Assembly: GCF_000524195.1 (NCBI RefSeq) | Contig: NW_020170391.1 | Coordinates: 1,424,938-1,488,937, forward strand | Source: Echinococcus granulosus | Taxonomy: Eukaryota > Platyhelminthes > Cestoda > Cyclophyllidea > Taeniidae | Length of the DNA stretch: 64,000 nt | Direction of reading: 5' to 3' | In this document: positions 37,081-52,000 of the stretch, one piece after another | Layout of the letters: every line of letters begins with the position of its first letter | Numbering within the stretch: the first letter of the stretch is position 1 | Program-made: the position numbers and the translations under genes | The notes under the pieces: generated by a model | Told to the model about the DNA's origin: nothing | Databases searched by the model: none | What the model saw: only the letters and a program-made list of their open reading frames with translations

Positions 37081-39239
37081 CCCAAGTTTGATTTACAGCT
37101 GATTTGCCAACTCGTAAAAGTGTTACATTCATTTGCAGAGGTATTTGTCTGATTAAAAAATAGGAATGTAAAGCAATTTATTCAATGTGCAACTCAGCTG
37201 TTGACAGTAAAAAGGTATTTCCAGTAGATGTATCGGGAGCATCCCTGAGGTGAGCAGTCTCCTTCGGTGACGTATCTTGACGAGCAGCGAAATGACCCTT
37301 CAGCCACCGCAGGCCACGCAAAGCATCAAGTGACTAGTGGAGGTTGTCTCGGTAGTGTGCCACTAGTGAAAAACCCATTCATTTTACCTAAAATAAATAG
37401 GATGCACCTTTCAAGTTTATTCTCCAGAGCTCACACTCAGTTTGCATCAGATTAACTCAACTGGTGAGACAAATATGTTGAACAGATTCAAAGCAATGGT
37501 CGTGGCATTGAAGTGAAAAGCTATTCTGTTTGAAGCAAATTAAGTGGGAATTAAACGACTGCACGAAGTTGTCAGAAACTTACACATATGTAAAATATTG
37601 TAAGCTGAATTAAAAGGAACGTCAAAACTTTAATACAATTATTGATAGCAAATAATATGTATAGAGGTTTTATATAATATCATTTTTATTTTACACAAAG
37701 TGACAACTTCCCTCAACAAGTTGTGAAATACCTATATGCTCCCAAAAAATCGCCATCAACGTTGACCAAACTCAGTAGACACATTAAGTTCACTAGATTT
37801 ACATCTTAACACATGACGGAAGGGAATGATATTGGGACGCTGCTTAAACAGCGCAGAAACAGCCTTAAACGAGGATATAGATAGTAGGAAAAAGCGGTGG
37901 CTTAAAGTAATTATTAGATTTCCCTCATGATCGAGTATGAAGATGGGTCAAAAACATGATAGGTATTATTAATGAGGTATTTTTTAGATGATAAGTTGGT
38001 ATTCAAACGACGACAGGTTTTAATAATATGTTCTTGACCTATTAGTGCACCACGTACCAACAGATGAGAGGTGGTGAGCAGGTATTTGTCTACATGTAGG
38101 CTTAACTCATTGGTCCTCATGGATTTCTCTTCCACTACGGTCCTCCGGCCATGTTCCAGTACGCTATTAACAAACCATTCTTCCAAGGAAGATTTGGAGG
38201 GCTGTAATCTGAACTGTCCATTTTGGTTTCCACTAGTCACTCATTTAACTTTACGTGGTAATTAAACACGAGGTTTTACAAACCAAGTATAATATTTCAC
38301 GGAAGCAGAAATAATGAATACTAGAACTTATTTACAAGTGCCTCACTTTGAGGTAGAAGCAATATCACGCCTCTTTTCTCTCCAATGACATTTTTTTGCA
38401 TTTCGCATTTTTTGCCTTTCAAAGAATAACAGACGATAATGCTCTATCGCCAGCGGTAGCGCTCACATCGCACCCTCCGCGATCTTCCCACTTGACGCAC
38501 AATGGATCCGCAAGAACTTTTTTAAAAATAGTAGTAATTGATGAGTAACTTATCTCTCTGAATAACCACAGCATTTTAAAAGCTGCTTATCTATTTCAAA
38601 ATCTAGCACTATTTTCTTTTAGGTTTTCTCTTGGGTAGGCATAGATTTGATGCTGAAGGTGATGATTTCCGTATAAAATAATCAGATGATATACGACAAC
38701 TACACTCGCCCGAACAATAAGCCTAGTGGTATGCCAACCTGTCGATCTATATGTTGATAATAGAAGAACACTCTCAATACTTCACAGCTCTTTTAAATGC
38801 TCATGGTATCGATGGGCGCATTGGTAACGAAGAGGATTAGTCTTCGCTAATTATTGAGGCGACCTAATATTTTATTTGACGGTGTGTAAACGAAGCGGAT
38901 ACTTGAGTCTCTACAGGGTGTACTTCCACCGTGAGCTTGGGATTCAGGCCTCGGTAACAGCCTTACAACTGCTTGGGCTTATTATGACTTCGGGGAAAGA
39001 CCGAGGTGCTACACAACCGAAAGGACTAATTGGTCAATTCTTTTCACTGTCTTTGGAAGTCGAAGACAATGCCACCCAAATACTCATGCATTCACATTAT
39101 GCTATTACGCAGCTAATTCGATAGCAAATTAAGATGTGACAATAAATATTGATAAGTTGCTGGAGTATCTGCCTTATTCAATGCTTTTAAAAATGCCTTA
39201 ATGATCTAAGGCATTGTTTAAGCGCGCTTAGTCTTACCG

Positions 39240-39330
39240 GGACTTAAGTCCCCGCGAGTGGTACCTTCACCCGACAACAAGGCCTTCTGGCCGTGCTAAT
39301 AGTCTCAGCCCTCCTATGTGTTATTTGTGT
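39240..39330 (+). repeat. Partial family-A LTR relic
   Basis: The segment GGCCTTCTGGCCGTGCTA and the following ATAGTCTCAG resemble the family-A core (GGCCTTTCGGGCCATGCC, then AATAGCCCAG). Both ends are eroded and no target duplication can be read. Confidence 0.4.
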
Positions 39331-40058
39331 TTTCATGCTGCCGTGGCTTATTGCCACTTCATGGTAGACTCGGGGTGCCAATGTATGACATGGGAGTACC
39401 AATTCACTACAGGCTGTGAGTATACAACCGACTATTTGTGAATTAAATTGATTCATTGTCGTCTAATACCTACTTAAACACCAAAATAAATTGTTTAACG
39501 ATAAGGGCGAATGCAAGTCAAGTAGTGTACGTATCCTTTCCCAGAAAAATGTTAAAACATAATTTTATTTTGGAGCACAAACTACCCAGAGGCACTATTT
39601 TTTTGAAATGTATCTTATTTCACCTAAGAGTATTTGCGTTTATAATTGGCATGGAATCATTAGCTATTGCCTACGTGTGATTACCGTCATATCCCATGCT
39701 AAACTTGTAATAGATTCGTGTAGTAGTATGACAGATTATACTCAGGAAGCAAACATGTCCTTTCCTCAAAATTGGATAACAGACTCTCAAATCTACCTTT
39801 AATTGGTGCTGTTCATTCCAGGTTTAAGCGTTTACCCTTGCCCCCTTTTTTTCGACTCTGATGTTCTTCTTATTTTAGTTTACTTTTAATTTATTACTCT
39901 TTTGCTAGGCGTTGTTTTAGTGTTTGCCCGTGTAGGTCATCGAAACGATGCTTCCTTGCCATTGTGCAAATGTGATTGGCTGGTGTTGTTTCCGTTTTTT
40001 CCTTAATGCCGCTCATGAGATACGGCAAATTGATAGCTAATGTGGCGTCACCTGGAGA

Positions 40059-43000
40059 ATGTCGGGTTCCATTAATGATTTAGGGCGTTTTGCGGTCGAG
40101 AATATGTCTTCTGGCACCTCATCATCCCGCGTATCTGATCGTAGTCGCAGTGCCAAATGTAGCCCGGGTCTTCGTAGACGCAGAATTCCCGTAAACCATT
40201 GTTCTCCTAAAGGGCGACTGCGACTTATTCAGTTTCTTCAAGAGAATGACTTAGATAAGGCGTTGCACTGTCTATCTGATGAGTGCGCTCTTGAAGATCT
40301 CTTGCCTGTCCCACATGATATACTGCGATCCGTCTTTGCTGATTCACTTAGCACCGTTGAAATTGATCGTCTTTGGAATTCCCTTCAAAATTATCGCCAA
40401 GGAAGCCAGTCTTCTCAAAGCCCTGCAACGGCGTGTAGGAATCGTCGAGTATGTTAATTTGATTGTGCTTCAAAGTATTACATTTAACATCCTTCTCAGT
40501 TTGATCCTCTTCTGACAAAAAACGTTGTGTGATCGATTCCCTTACTTTTTTTCTATTGACGTAACTGATTCCTGATAATGGTATTCTTACTGCGTATATC
40601 ACCCTGTAGTGCATAACTGAGCTATGTTTTCGTGTGCTGGTATTTATATTTGCGTTACCGCACACACTCCTTAAGCACGTGGCAGCACAGGCATTTCACC
40701 GAGCTCTGCTTTTGCGTGATAGGGCGTATATGCTTCACCAATTATCGTGTGTTAGCGCCTCGTGCCCACTCCTTCCATACGCAATAAGTACCTTAGGCGT
40801 GCACATTTCCAGCGTTTTTATCTGTGACATGCATGACTTCGAAGATGGCGCAAAGAAAAAAAAGCGCGACTTTCAGCTTTCCAGGCGCGCTGCTTTCCAT
40901 ACATCCATCAGTGATCAGTATGGTGATCCAAAAAATGAACTTCAACAGTTAGCCGAATTTCAGGAGCGTACTCGATATCGATTATTAGCCAGTCGTCGTA
41001 ATAGTTTAAACGTATCGGCGTCTTCTGATGAACCTGATGGCGTTGGGATTTTGATTCCCGGTCTTGGTACTCGTCAGGCATCTCTTAGACTGAGGAACTA
41101 TGTCGTATCCCCTGGGCCCAGCTCTTTGAAGGCAATGCCCTTTCTTAATATTTGTACTCATCATTTCGGCGTTTTTTATTTTTTCTTCGCCTTTTGTAGT
41201 TCTCCGATTTCTCATCTATAAACCGTAGTCTGAGTTCGAGTCTCAGCGGGAGTCCGATTGTCCGTTGCAATTATATCGGTCTTAGTGAAACTGGGCACCG
41301 AAGCAGAACTGAAGAGAAGGCGGAGGATGAAGAGGAGTGCAGCAGCCACATGGCTCATTCGCCTTTCCCCTCTAACCTCGAACGCAAGCAGCCTGCATCG
41401 ATATCAAAAGATCTGCCCTGCTCAGATGAGTTGGTTTCCGGTCTTCAGCGCACCGCCTCTTGTGGTGTAGCCGACTCATATCGCCTCTCCCGGTTGCGAC
41501 CGGCCTCACTTTCGGTAAATGTTCCTAGCCCTACTCACTTCCTATCCTTTATGGAAGCTATTGGGAATTCCATCACAACGGAAAGAGCGTCTCCAGCCCC
41601 AGTGCCAACTATAGGAGCCAGTACCTCGCTTTTTTCCGTCTCGCCTCAGTTTTGTTTTTTTAACAAGCATCGTAGGCGCTCCGGAGAGCGAACCTGTGGT
41701 AACCGAACAGTTGGCGGTGGTGGCGGGAGCGTATGGGACGCAGCAACACCGTTCACGGGAACCTCGTCGCTTTCTCATCGGTCGTCTCTCCTCTTGATGC
41801 CACCAGTACATCAAGCTCAACTGAGCAATCCGCCGTCCATTACTAGCCCGGCAATTGATGGTTGCGCCTCAATCTCAAGTTTGTTCCTCTTTCTTTCCTG
41901 TGATCATTTTGTTCATTTTTTCCCCTGGGAAAATTAGTTTTACGGGAGTTTCTAATGTTTTCATAATAAGTCAACTTACTAGTTTTATCAACATATTATT
42001 CTTAAAAGAACACTTATCATATTTCTGCAGTGGGAAAATTTATTGGTAATTTACTTAGCGTTGATTGCTTTATAGCAGATCATTCAATGGGGAGCAATCT
42101 TCTTAGGATGAGACGAGCCTGTATGGGTCAGTCAGCACCCAATCTCTTCTCTGGTTGCGTACGTCCATTGACCATATTTTCACCTCAATTTATAACCTTT
42201 TAAAACCATGGCATCTGGACATTTGAGATTTTCTGTTCAGGCTTTTGTATCGGTCTGACCTCTTAATGATGCGGTTCCATCTTGTTTGGCTAAATACTTT
42301 TGGGAATTGACTTTCTGTGACTGTGGTCGAAGTCTATGTTGAGAGTAATAATTACGCTATTAACTCTGTTTTTTTGACTGCAATCTTCAAAAGCACTCCG
42401 GACTGTATTCTATTGTAAAATGCGCGATCTGTTCAAGCCGTTAGTCCCACCTGCTAGTTTTATGTTTTGTTTTATATTTATAAGTGCTTATCTAACCGAT
42501 TTACTACAAATTCGCCGTACATTTTCCACTTTAAAACTGTAAATTGTTGATTTCTCGGCGGTATTTGTTAAATTGACATTGTTTACTTATCTTGGCATTT
42601 CCTTTTAACACAACTAGTTTTGTTTTTGGATAGAGATGGTGCCACCGTTCGATACTTCTTAGTGTCGTTACTATCGCCTACACTAAATGTGGGCAGCCGA
42701 TTTCTGGGAATTCATATGCAAATGTAATATTCGTTGTGTGGATGAAGTCGCTGGCCCAGTAATTGTTCCGTTTAGCCTCTTGTTTTCCATCTTAGCTCTT
42801 TTATTCGGTTTTCGGAGTGCTGACTCACGATTATACATCTTACTTTTCTGCGCGTATGTTGAGTTTGCGGTTTGTGGATTTTGCAATTTACACTAAAGCT
42901 TCTCCATATGTGTTTGCAGCTGATCCTTGTATTCTCATGACTCAATCGTTCAGTTTTTTTGGCATTAGTGGGACCGTTATTGTGAAAGGATATTTAAGAA

Positions 43001-46000
43001 CGTCGATTTGCAGTGAAAATCTGATTTGAAATATGCTCGTCTGTACCCTCTCTGGCGCCTCGATTAATTAAGAACTACGCATGTGCATAAATATTTTCAT
43101 GAACTTGTAGATTACTATCATGGCAATCTTTAGCAATATTTGAATCCTGTGCGTGGGCAAGGTTTACATGTCTCTCTGCATTTTTTTTTTGTGAATCCTG
43201 AGTATACAATGCTGACTCGTATTTCGAAATGTGCAACTATTTATTTTGAAAATTTGCCTCATTGCCTACATTCATAACTCGCCTAAATGCAGCTATTTTG
43301 ATGAAATTAAGGTAGAAGAGCTGTGAAAATACTTGAGTCGTGGAAATTCACCTTCGTTAAAACGGTTGCTTTCCATAATATTTGCCTGTCAACTTTTAAT
43401 AACAACCTTCATATCCCTCTTTTCCTCTTAGCGTGAAAGTAACTATTGTGACGCCTACGCTGGTGCAAATGCTTCTATCTCCGGTCTGCAAGATCTTAAC
43501 AGAACAGTACCCGATGTTATCTCTGCTAACTCCGCCACCACCTCCTCACACTCATCCGCCCAGCGTCTAAAAGTGGCATGTAGCTCCCCCCAACATCACT
43601 CAGGCCACACGCGATCTCGCTTCCTCAGCGGTGGTGACTCCTTGTCCCCTGCGGCTACGGTGCCACCAGCTACCACCTCCATAGTACCCATGGAAGTGAG
43701 TCCCGTTCGTCCGGCGAACGCATCTTCGCGCTTAGGCTCTGCTTTCTCGGCGGGACCCGCTAGCCCGATCCCCCGTTTCACGGCGCCCACTGTACGACCA
43801 CCCGTCCCAGCCGAGCCCTCAGCACTTGCCACTGCCATGGGGGAACTACGCATGATCCCTGTCGAAGAGGCAGCCGTCACAACACAACTCTCACCAAGTG
43901 CAGTTATAGCGCCTCCCAACAAAGAGCGATCCTCGTTTCCAAATCGTGGTAACAGTACCGGTGCTGTCGGTGTCTGCTACCAATGTGAGTTTACTCTTCT
44001 TTGTCGCCGTTTTTGAATTGCTTGCGTGCCTTCGCTGCATCTATTTTCCGCCACTTCCTCCCAGCTAAAAGACAGGAACTTGACTGCGGATTTTGTGCAT
44101 GCGCACTTTTGTTGCACTGATCTATATATTCCCCGGGTTGGCTGGTAACTAATTTGTCAAGAAAGTATCTACCTATGCTTTAAATTCCGTTTTGGTTTTC
44201 TTCTTCCCCATGCCTTTGTTACAGAGTGAAGCAAGTTGTTTTGTTCCTATTTGCTAAAAAGCCAATGCCAAATCACTAGGTGCTTGGTTGGGTGTTTGGG
44301 GGTTATTTTGAAAATAAACGGATTCATTTTGTCTACTTTTTCATGATATTATTCAAATTATATTCCCATTTATTTCAAAATATTGAGTTTTGCTTTCTAG
44401 CTGGATGGTTTTAGAGTCGCATTTTGAATCCTTGAGGTGTCGTTTTTCCCCAGTGTTGTCTCAATTTTGCTTCAGGTGGGACTTCTCTTTCGGAGATGGG
44501 GCAAGCACCTCTTCGCAATGCACCACACAACCTCCCTGCCCACCTTCGTTTGGAATCACTTCAGTAAGCACCTTCTTACACCCTCTGTGCATTACTCATC
44601 TGTTAATCGTCGCTAGGTTACTTTTGTGTTCACGCAGTCCTACCGTGAAAGCTTTATTCAAATCCGATTAATCATGAGTTTCTTGAGTCGAATATGGTTC
44701 TTCACATTCTGCTTAGTTGTACCAAGCTTTGAATGCAACTGTTGTTTACGAATTTTGCTGCTTGGTTTTGGGGATTGTTATCGTTGATCTATTACCTAGC
44801 GAGTGTACGTCATCTTTGTCTGGTTTCCCGAAACCGTGCAAAGGGGTACATTTTTATAACTTTTACTTAGTGTAAATGTGATTAATGCTTGATTGGTAGT
44901 GTAGGTTTATTCTTTTCTACCATCAATTTATTTTTTTTCTCAAAGTGGAGCACGTGCGTGCACATAACATTGCTCACACGTTTTTTTCTACAACCATACA
45001 CTCGCACACGCGGTCTCCTTTTTTCAAGTGACATCTTTTTGGTGGGTTTTAGATCCTCGGAAAATCGAAGGTGGTCTCTGGCCTCACTGCCTTCTTCCGG
45101 TTATGGGACCAACACTGCGGGTTCAAGCAATGTTTCAGTATGTTATTTATTCATTTTGTATTTTGTCTATTCTCTTCCAGTTCTTGAGATCCATATTTAG
45201 GTCACCTGCTGCTGGGGTTCATTGTCTGTCTAGTTTGAAAATGGACCTTTCGTGTTTTCATTTGGTTAACCCTTTCCCATTTTCGGGTTTTTCTGCGCTT
45301 GTTAATATTCTACTACCTCTTGGTTGGGAGAAAATGAAGGAGGTAAAAGCTATATTTTATTAATAGTTCATTCAGTTTTGACTGATAAACCTACGTGCGG
45401 CGATGCTAGCCTTTGGAAGAGTCACATGCCTTAGTGTGGAAACGCTAACGTTGTAATTTGTGTACCACATTCGTGTTGCATGTTTGACATGAACCACAGC
45501 CCAAACTTCATTATCCTTTCAGTTTATTTTAAGATGATCTTGTTATCAACTGTTTCTATGCCCTCCATTTATGATTAATTTAATTGCAAGGCACCTGTCC
45601 ATGGGGGCGTGTTCAGTGACTTTAAGGATTCCTCTCCTTTGTGGATTCGCAAAGTAATATCCACAACTGTCGGTATGAATGCACTTCCCCTACGTAGCAA
45701 TTTTTTTCCGATTTCTGTTTAGAATTTTAGTAATTTGAAGCGACGGCTCCATGCAATAGTACAATTGCATTGTCATTTGTCTTCCTCTTGTATACGCTTC
45801 TGTCCATCAGTACTCATAATTGATTTACTCTCATTTCACAGAGAGCAATTGCCCATGCTTTAGTTTGACGGTCCAGTTCAAGTGACTAAAATATGTTCTT
45901 TCATGGAGGGCACATTTCATTACTTGGGTGTGCTTCTGTGTGAAATCCCATATTTGCACTGAGGTGTCGGTTTCAGTTTTGTGTGGGGCCCCACTTCTTG

Positions 46001-49000
46001 GTTCTTCCCTTTCAGTAAAATCATTCTACCGTTTATTATTTCATTTGTACCTGCATTATTTTCAATTGCTTTTCTAAACTAAAGTGCTCAGGCCCACCAG
46101 AATGATTTTTTGTATAGAGAAATCCACACATTGCTGTCACGTTCTTGCTCGCTTCTAAACTCGTTCTATTGGTCCATCACTCAATGTTAGTGTTGGTTTC
46201 ACCACACTTCTTTCTCTTCTTCGATCCTGTGTACCTATTTCACGTGGAGCGCTTTTTAATGCCAATTTTTTGAGCATTTGTTTTTTATATTTTGCAACAT
46301 GACTTTACATTGAAGCGATCCATGTAGGGTTGGCACGCGCGAATCGCAGCCTTTGTTTTTCTTACCATCAGAATGTTTAACTTAATTATTTGCGATTCTG
46401 TATGAATTTCTGTTCATTGCGCTACGAATTGTGTTGGCACATCCTAAATTGACTACTTTCCTCACTGTAGCTTAGAAAATGTGCTGATCACTCTTGAGTA
46501 TGTAGGCTCTTTTGAACCTACCCCCAGTTGACTGAAAGATGGTGCAATTGAATTCGTCTATTTGTCGAAGTTCATCCATAAAAAACGATAAAAAATGCAT
46601 TGAGTAGTGCTATGGCTAGAGTTATAAATTAGAGATGCCTACTTCTAAATTACTTAATTGAGTTAAGTATAAATATTGCCCCGGAGATTCGGGTATGATA
46701 ATGCTACTATTCCCCGCTTTACAATAGTGTTCACGTGGCGTTTGTCCTCTGCTGCAGTATTTCACTGCATCATTTAATCTGAGAGTGAGTATTGACCCAC
46801 GAGACGTTGGCTGTGCGAATGCGAGGCTACTAACTAAACACATGGTATGTGCTTGAGGGGGTAATTTTCTTTTCAGAGCCACTATTCCTCGAGGGAGAAC
46901 ATAGAGGGTGGACATCGTCACTCGGGCCTCCACTGTAATCCTTGGGTGGGCGGTACGCCTACTGCAGCCACCGCTGCTCCCACCGTCTTTTTCGCGGCCA
47001 GTCCAGTGAACATGGTAGGCGAGTCCGCCTCGCCCTTCACGAAACGTGACCCACCCACTCTGCGACCTCAGCTTCATCCCAAGCCTCAACAACCCGCCTT
47101 TGCTCCAGTCACCCGCCCTGCGGGTAGCGTCGCTCGCCTCACTCTTGGGCCCGCTGCCCTCTCTGCGGACCTTGTCGAGGACTCCTCCATCTCCGCTACG
47201 GGCATCCCCATCAAGCGGGGCACACCCTCTCCTCAGCTCTGCGGTAAATGCGCGAAGGCAGGAAAGGGGAAGACACCGCCACCTTCAGCCTCACTACCAC
47301 ACCAACCACAGGCACTGGCACCCCCACCGCACCTCCCCGAGTCGGATTCTCCTGTACCTCCCTGGACCAAAATGGCTAGAACTGGGGCCTCACTCTCCCC
47401 ATCTCAGCCACCGATCCACAATCCGCCAGCTTTCCTCTCCATCAGTCGGCAGAGATCCAAGAGTCTGAGGTGTGTGTGTACATCCACTCATTTGCCTTGT
47501 AGTTGGTTTCTAGAGTGTGGTTATCTCAGCTTTTCATTTATCTGAAGACTAGGTGTCTAGAACTAAGCGATTTTTTGAAATAGGCCTCACTCTAAGTAAT
47601 GCTTTGTCAGTTTTTACCCATCACAATGTTTGTTGTAAATCCCTTAGTCAACTTTTGCGACTATAACGGTTGTGGTGTTTTTCACCTTCAGTTTAAGTTT
47701 AAACCTACTGCTATTGCCATTGATGCCTTATTTCTTTCTAAAAATATGAGCTTTTTGATTTTCTTTAGCCCTGTACGATCTACGGCCAACAATGAGCAGG
47801 ATATACTTCTGCTCAATCATGTCTATCGTGAGCGCTTCCCCAAGGTAAGTGAAATGGTAACTTGGAACAATCATTCTCACTGCGGTAGTTCATGGTACAC
47901 CAAAGGCCTTCGTTTCACCTTGGTAATCTTATAAACGCTTACACTTATATGTCCCAAACCCAAACCAGTTTTGTCATGAGAATTTTCCCTCTACATGCAA
48001 ATTTCGTTTGACTAACTTAATTTCGTCTAACTTGGTGTACAGGAAAACTCGCTAAATTAATTATTGCAAAGTCTCGATTAGCCGTCTTCACTTTTGTCCG
48101 CTGTTAGAGCATTATTTATAGCCGTCCTGACTTTGGCAGCGCATTGAATTAACATTTTGCGGTGTTTATTGCACGAAAAATTTTTTTTTTCATTGGCGGG
48201 TAGTGACTGCTTATTTGTACGCGATTTCACCTATTGTTTAAAATAGCAAATATTTTATAATTAATGTGTCTTGGTTTTTCACAGGCAGCAGCACAAATGC
48301 AAGAGAATCTGGCGCACCTGTGTGAAGAAATGGAGCATGAGGATACGTTTTCGTGGACGGCAGTGGCACGGTTTATGCATAGACAGGTGTTGGAACTGGC
48401 ACGTGACTGCCGCGAGAAGGCACTTGCTGGTCTTATTACGTGTCGATACTTCTTCGAAATAACGGAGAAGCTGGAAAAACTCGTTACTGATGTAATTTCC
48501 TTCTCATCTAGTCTAAAACTCATCATAAACCTTAGCCGCTTTTTCTCGCCTCCGACCTTTGTTATCGTAGCACATTAGGGTGTAGCAATTCACTTGACGT
48601 ATCCTCCAGCCCACCAGGTTTTTTTAACCGTTTGGTTTCCATGTATAAAATAGGCAAATTCTAATGCTTTTAACGCCCCAGACGCGCGCCAAGTGTCCGG
48701 ATTCGGTAGCTTGTGTGACCAACATGTGCAACCGGCTGCTGCTGATTATTGCTCGGCCGGCTCGCCTGCTGGAATGCCTCGAGTTCGATCCCTGTGAATT
48801 CTACCAAATGCTTGAGGTCGCTGAAAACCAAGTCAGACAGCAAAGTGACTCCAATAAAATCTTCTGTCCTGATGTGCCTCGGTACATTATCTCAAAGCTG
48901 GGTCTCAGTAAGCTCGCTGACACTGAACCTGAAGGTGCGTTCTCTCTTTCGCTGACTAAACCTGATCAACTTAAGTATGTCTGCTTTGGCAACCACTTTT

Positions 49001-52000
49001 AAGCATTGAAGCTTGCTTGGGGAGGAAGTCTGCGGCGTAGCGGCGTTATGGCATCCTTGCTTTAAGGACTGCTCTGATTCATTTGATTGTTCTGGTTCAG
49101 AAAAATCTACTTGTCTAATGTGACATTTTATGTCCCCAAATTCAATCAAAATGTCACACTTTCGAGGACCGCTGGAAAGTATGGTCGCGTGTTCATGTGT
49201 GCTTGTGTGACCTCTTGAATGTTCATTCACACTTTTTGCATTCTTTATTCATCGTGGGTGTCTGTACGATATATTATCACTGCCTCTTCATGCACCCAAC
49301 TCATTTACTTTTTAAGGATATGCTTAAACGCCATCTTTTATTTATGTAAAACTTGCCTATCACATCTATGCTGGCCCCCACTGTATGATTTTCGTTTTTT
49401 CATTTGTTGTTCATCATGAATGGCTTTTCTGTGCATTTATTTCTTCTCATAAATATTGGTTACCAACATTTTTTAGTGTTGACTTTTGTCGTTTCGCATA
49501 TCACAGCGCAAATTTGATATCATTAATGTTGCTGTTATAAAACCCCAATCGGATTCTTTTCAACTAACTACTTAACGATTGCTTTTTACGCTTAGGTCTG
49601 ACGGATGAGGAGCAGTGTGACCGCGTGGTCTCCAGTCCGCCCACCCCCACAGGCACAGGCAACTTTTTGGAGGCCTCTGTTCTCTCCGCTCCGCTGCATT
49701 CAGCCATCGCACCAACGGAGCTGGCTAGCTCCATGACTACCCCACTCATCACTGCCACAGAGACGACCGGGTCTCCATTACCCAGGCCAAGGCCCTGCGA
49801 GTCAGACTTTGAAATCATTAAACTCATCTCTAATGGCGCGTATGGGTAAGCATTTGCTTTTGATCTGTATTTCAGTATCACTTCGGAATCAGGCTAGAAG
49901 TACACACCAACGTCACAGTGTAGCCGTGGTTATTTATTTCATAAGTATATCACAAGTTGACAGACTTGAGCAGGACAAACACTCAGGTTTGCTTTGTTCT
50001 CCTGTCAATGGGGAAGAACCGAATGGCACTTGTTCCCAAACTTATTTCTTAGTAAAAGTTTGCCTTGCAAGACAAATCATCGTGTCACAAATGCTTTTCA
50101 TCCAATTTTGTTGGATTTGTGTAGAGTGGTGGAATTTTTATCCTTTTGCTATGCAGTTTATTAAAATACTTTGCCGTATTTCTCCTCAGGGCCGTTTTCC
50201 TGGTGCGTGATCGAATAACCCGTCAGCGGTATGGTATGAAGAAGATGCCGAAGCAGCATTTGCGTCTGCGAAATCAGGTGGAGCAGGTGTTTGCCGAGAG
50301 AGATATTCTCTCGTTTGCTGATAATCCCTTTGTAGTGAGCCTCTACTGCACCTTTGAGACGAAGAAGAGCCTCTGCATGGTGATGGAATTCGTTGAGGGT
50401 GGAGATGTGGCCGCACTGCTAAAGAACATTGGCGGACCTCTCCCCCTTGATTTGGCCCAAATGTATTTCGCTGAACTGGTGCTGGCTTTGGAGTACTTGC
50501 ACAGTTATGGCATTGTGCATCGTGACTTAAAGCCTGATAAGTAAGTCCTTGACTTGAGGTTACCTTGTTTAAGATAGTTGAAATTCCCCTTCCGCATGAT
50601 CACTTTCGTTTTTTTTTCACGACCCAGTCACATTAATAAGATCAGTGTCCTTAGCTAAACCCGACTTGTCAGTTGACACCTACGGCTGATTCATCAGTAA
50701 TCGTCACTGCATCTCTCTCAACGATTTCATCCTATGGCATGTAGTACCTTGGTCCTTATTATGAGGTTAATCGTATCAGCAGACTTTGCCGATGCCATTC
50801 TCTTGACTATAAATATTTAATCCACTATGAATTAGATCATTTTTTTGACTTCCTGTCCAAAAGTGCTTTGCACTCTTCTGTTTTAGTCTACTCATAACTC
50901 ACGAGGGTCACATCAAACTAACTGACTTTGGACTTTCTCGTATTGGTCTGATGAATATGGCAACTAGCTTCTACGAACGCAGTCTTGATCTTGAAAAGGA
51001 CTGTAAAATGTTTCGAGACAAACAGGTATTCGGTACCCCGGAATACATCGCACCTGAAGTCATCCTCAGACAGGGCTATGGTTAGTCAAAAGATCTTTTG
51101 GGAATATTTTTGTTTATTTATCTAGACTGTCTGCTTATTTGCCACTAGAGTTGTTGTCAAATTTATATCCGTCCTCCTAATTATTCTTAAACCCAAAACT
51201 ATCAAGAATCGCTCCCCATTTACGACTCAAGCACTATTTCCGCATGTTCAGCCATGCGCGAATGGTGATGTATCCAAACGCCGCTAACGTCAATCTGGTA
51301 TATTTCTAGAATTTGAATTAAGATCACATTAAAACCCCATAGAGGGTCGCCTGTTATACCTTTGAGTTTGTCATAGCACACACATTAGTTGGATTTGACT
51401 CATGGTATGTCGTATGCTAGCTCACTTCGCTTTGCTTTAGCTGCTCTACTTTTTTGTGCTATGGATGCGCAAAGCATTTCTATCCCTTGCCAAGTCTTAT
51501 CTTCGCCTTATAATATTCGGTAGTAAGTAATCCTGACGCTAACAGAGGCGGGTGTAAGTCGCTGCGCCTCAGTCAATCCCTAATGTCATTACTGTAGCAC
51601 AAATATGAAAATTATCACGATTACATAATACCCCCATTACTTGATGTACTGTCATCAACAATATGTTAAATTGCACATGCGTATGTCTTCCAAGCATAGC
51701 ATGAGCTGTCCCAACTCCCTGTTGTGTTTTTTGCTAGAAAAATACATTTTTCTCTTGCCTTATGTTTGTTATTATTCAGGCAAACCCGTGGATTGGTGGG
51801 CCTCTGGTATTATTCTCTACGAATTTCTCATTGGATGCGTGCCATTTTTTGGCGAAACCATCGAAGAACTTTTCACCCAAATTGTCTCTGGCAAGTGACA
51901 TTTGATAGCATGGCTTATCTTCACAAAAGCGGTTTATCACACAGATTTAATGCTGAGTGCATGATCGTGGTAGTGACTACAAGTACACCCGGCTTAAACT

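Larger units (their letters stand above)
23948..40058. other. Long intergenic region, no gene recognised
   Basis: About 16 kb between calcineurin B and the MAST start. Many short open frames occur on both strands, but none has a recognisable domain or a chain of phase-compatible exons. The longest, 34403-34888 (+), comes from GC-rich sequence. It holds three decayed LTR copies and two GC-rich islands (listed separately). Exons with unfamiliar products could be missed by eye; 38240-37914 (-) is the best unexplained frame. Confidence 0.5.
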
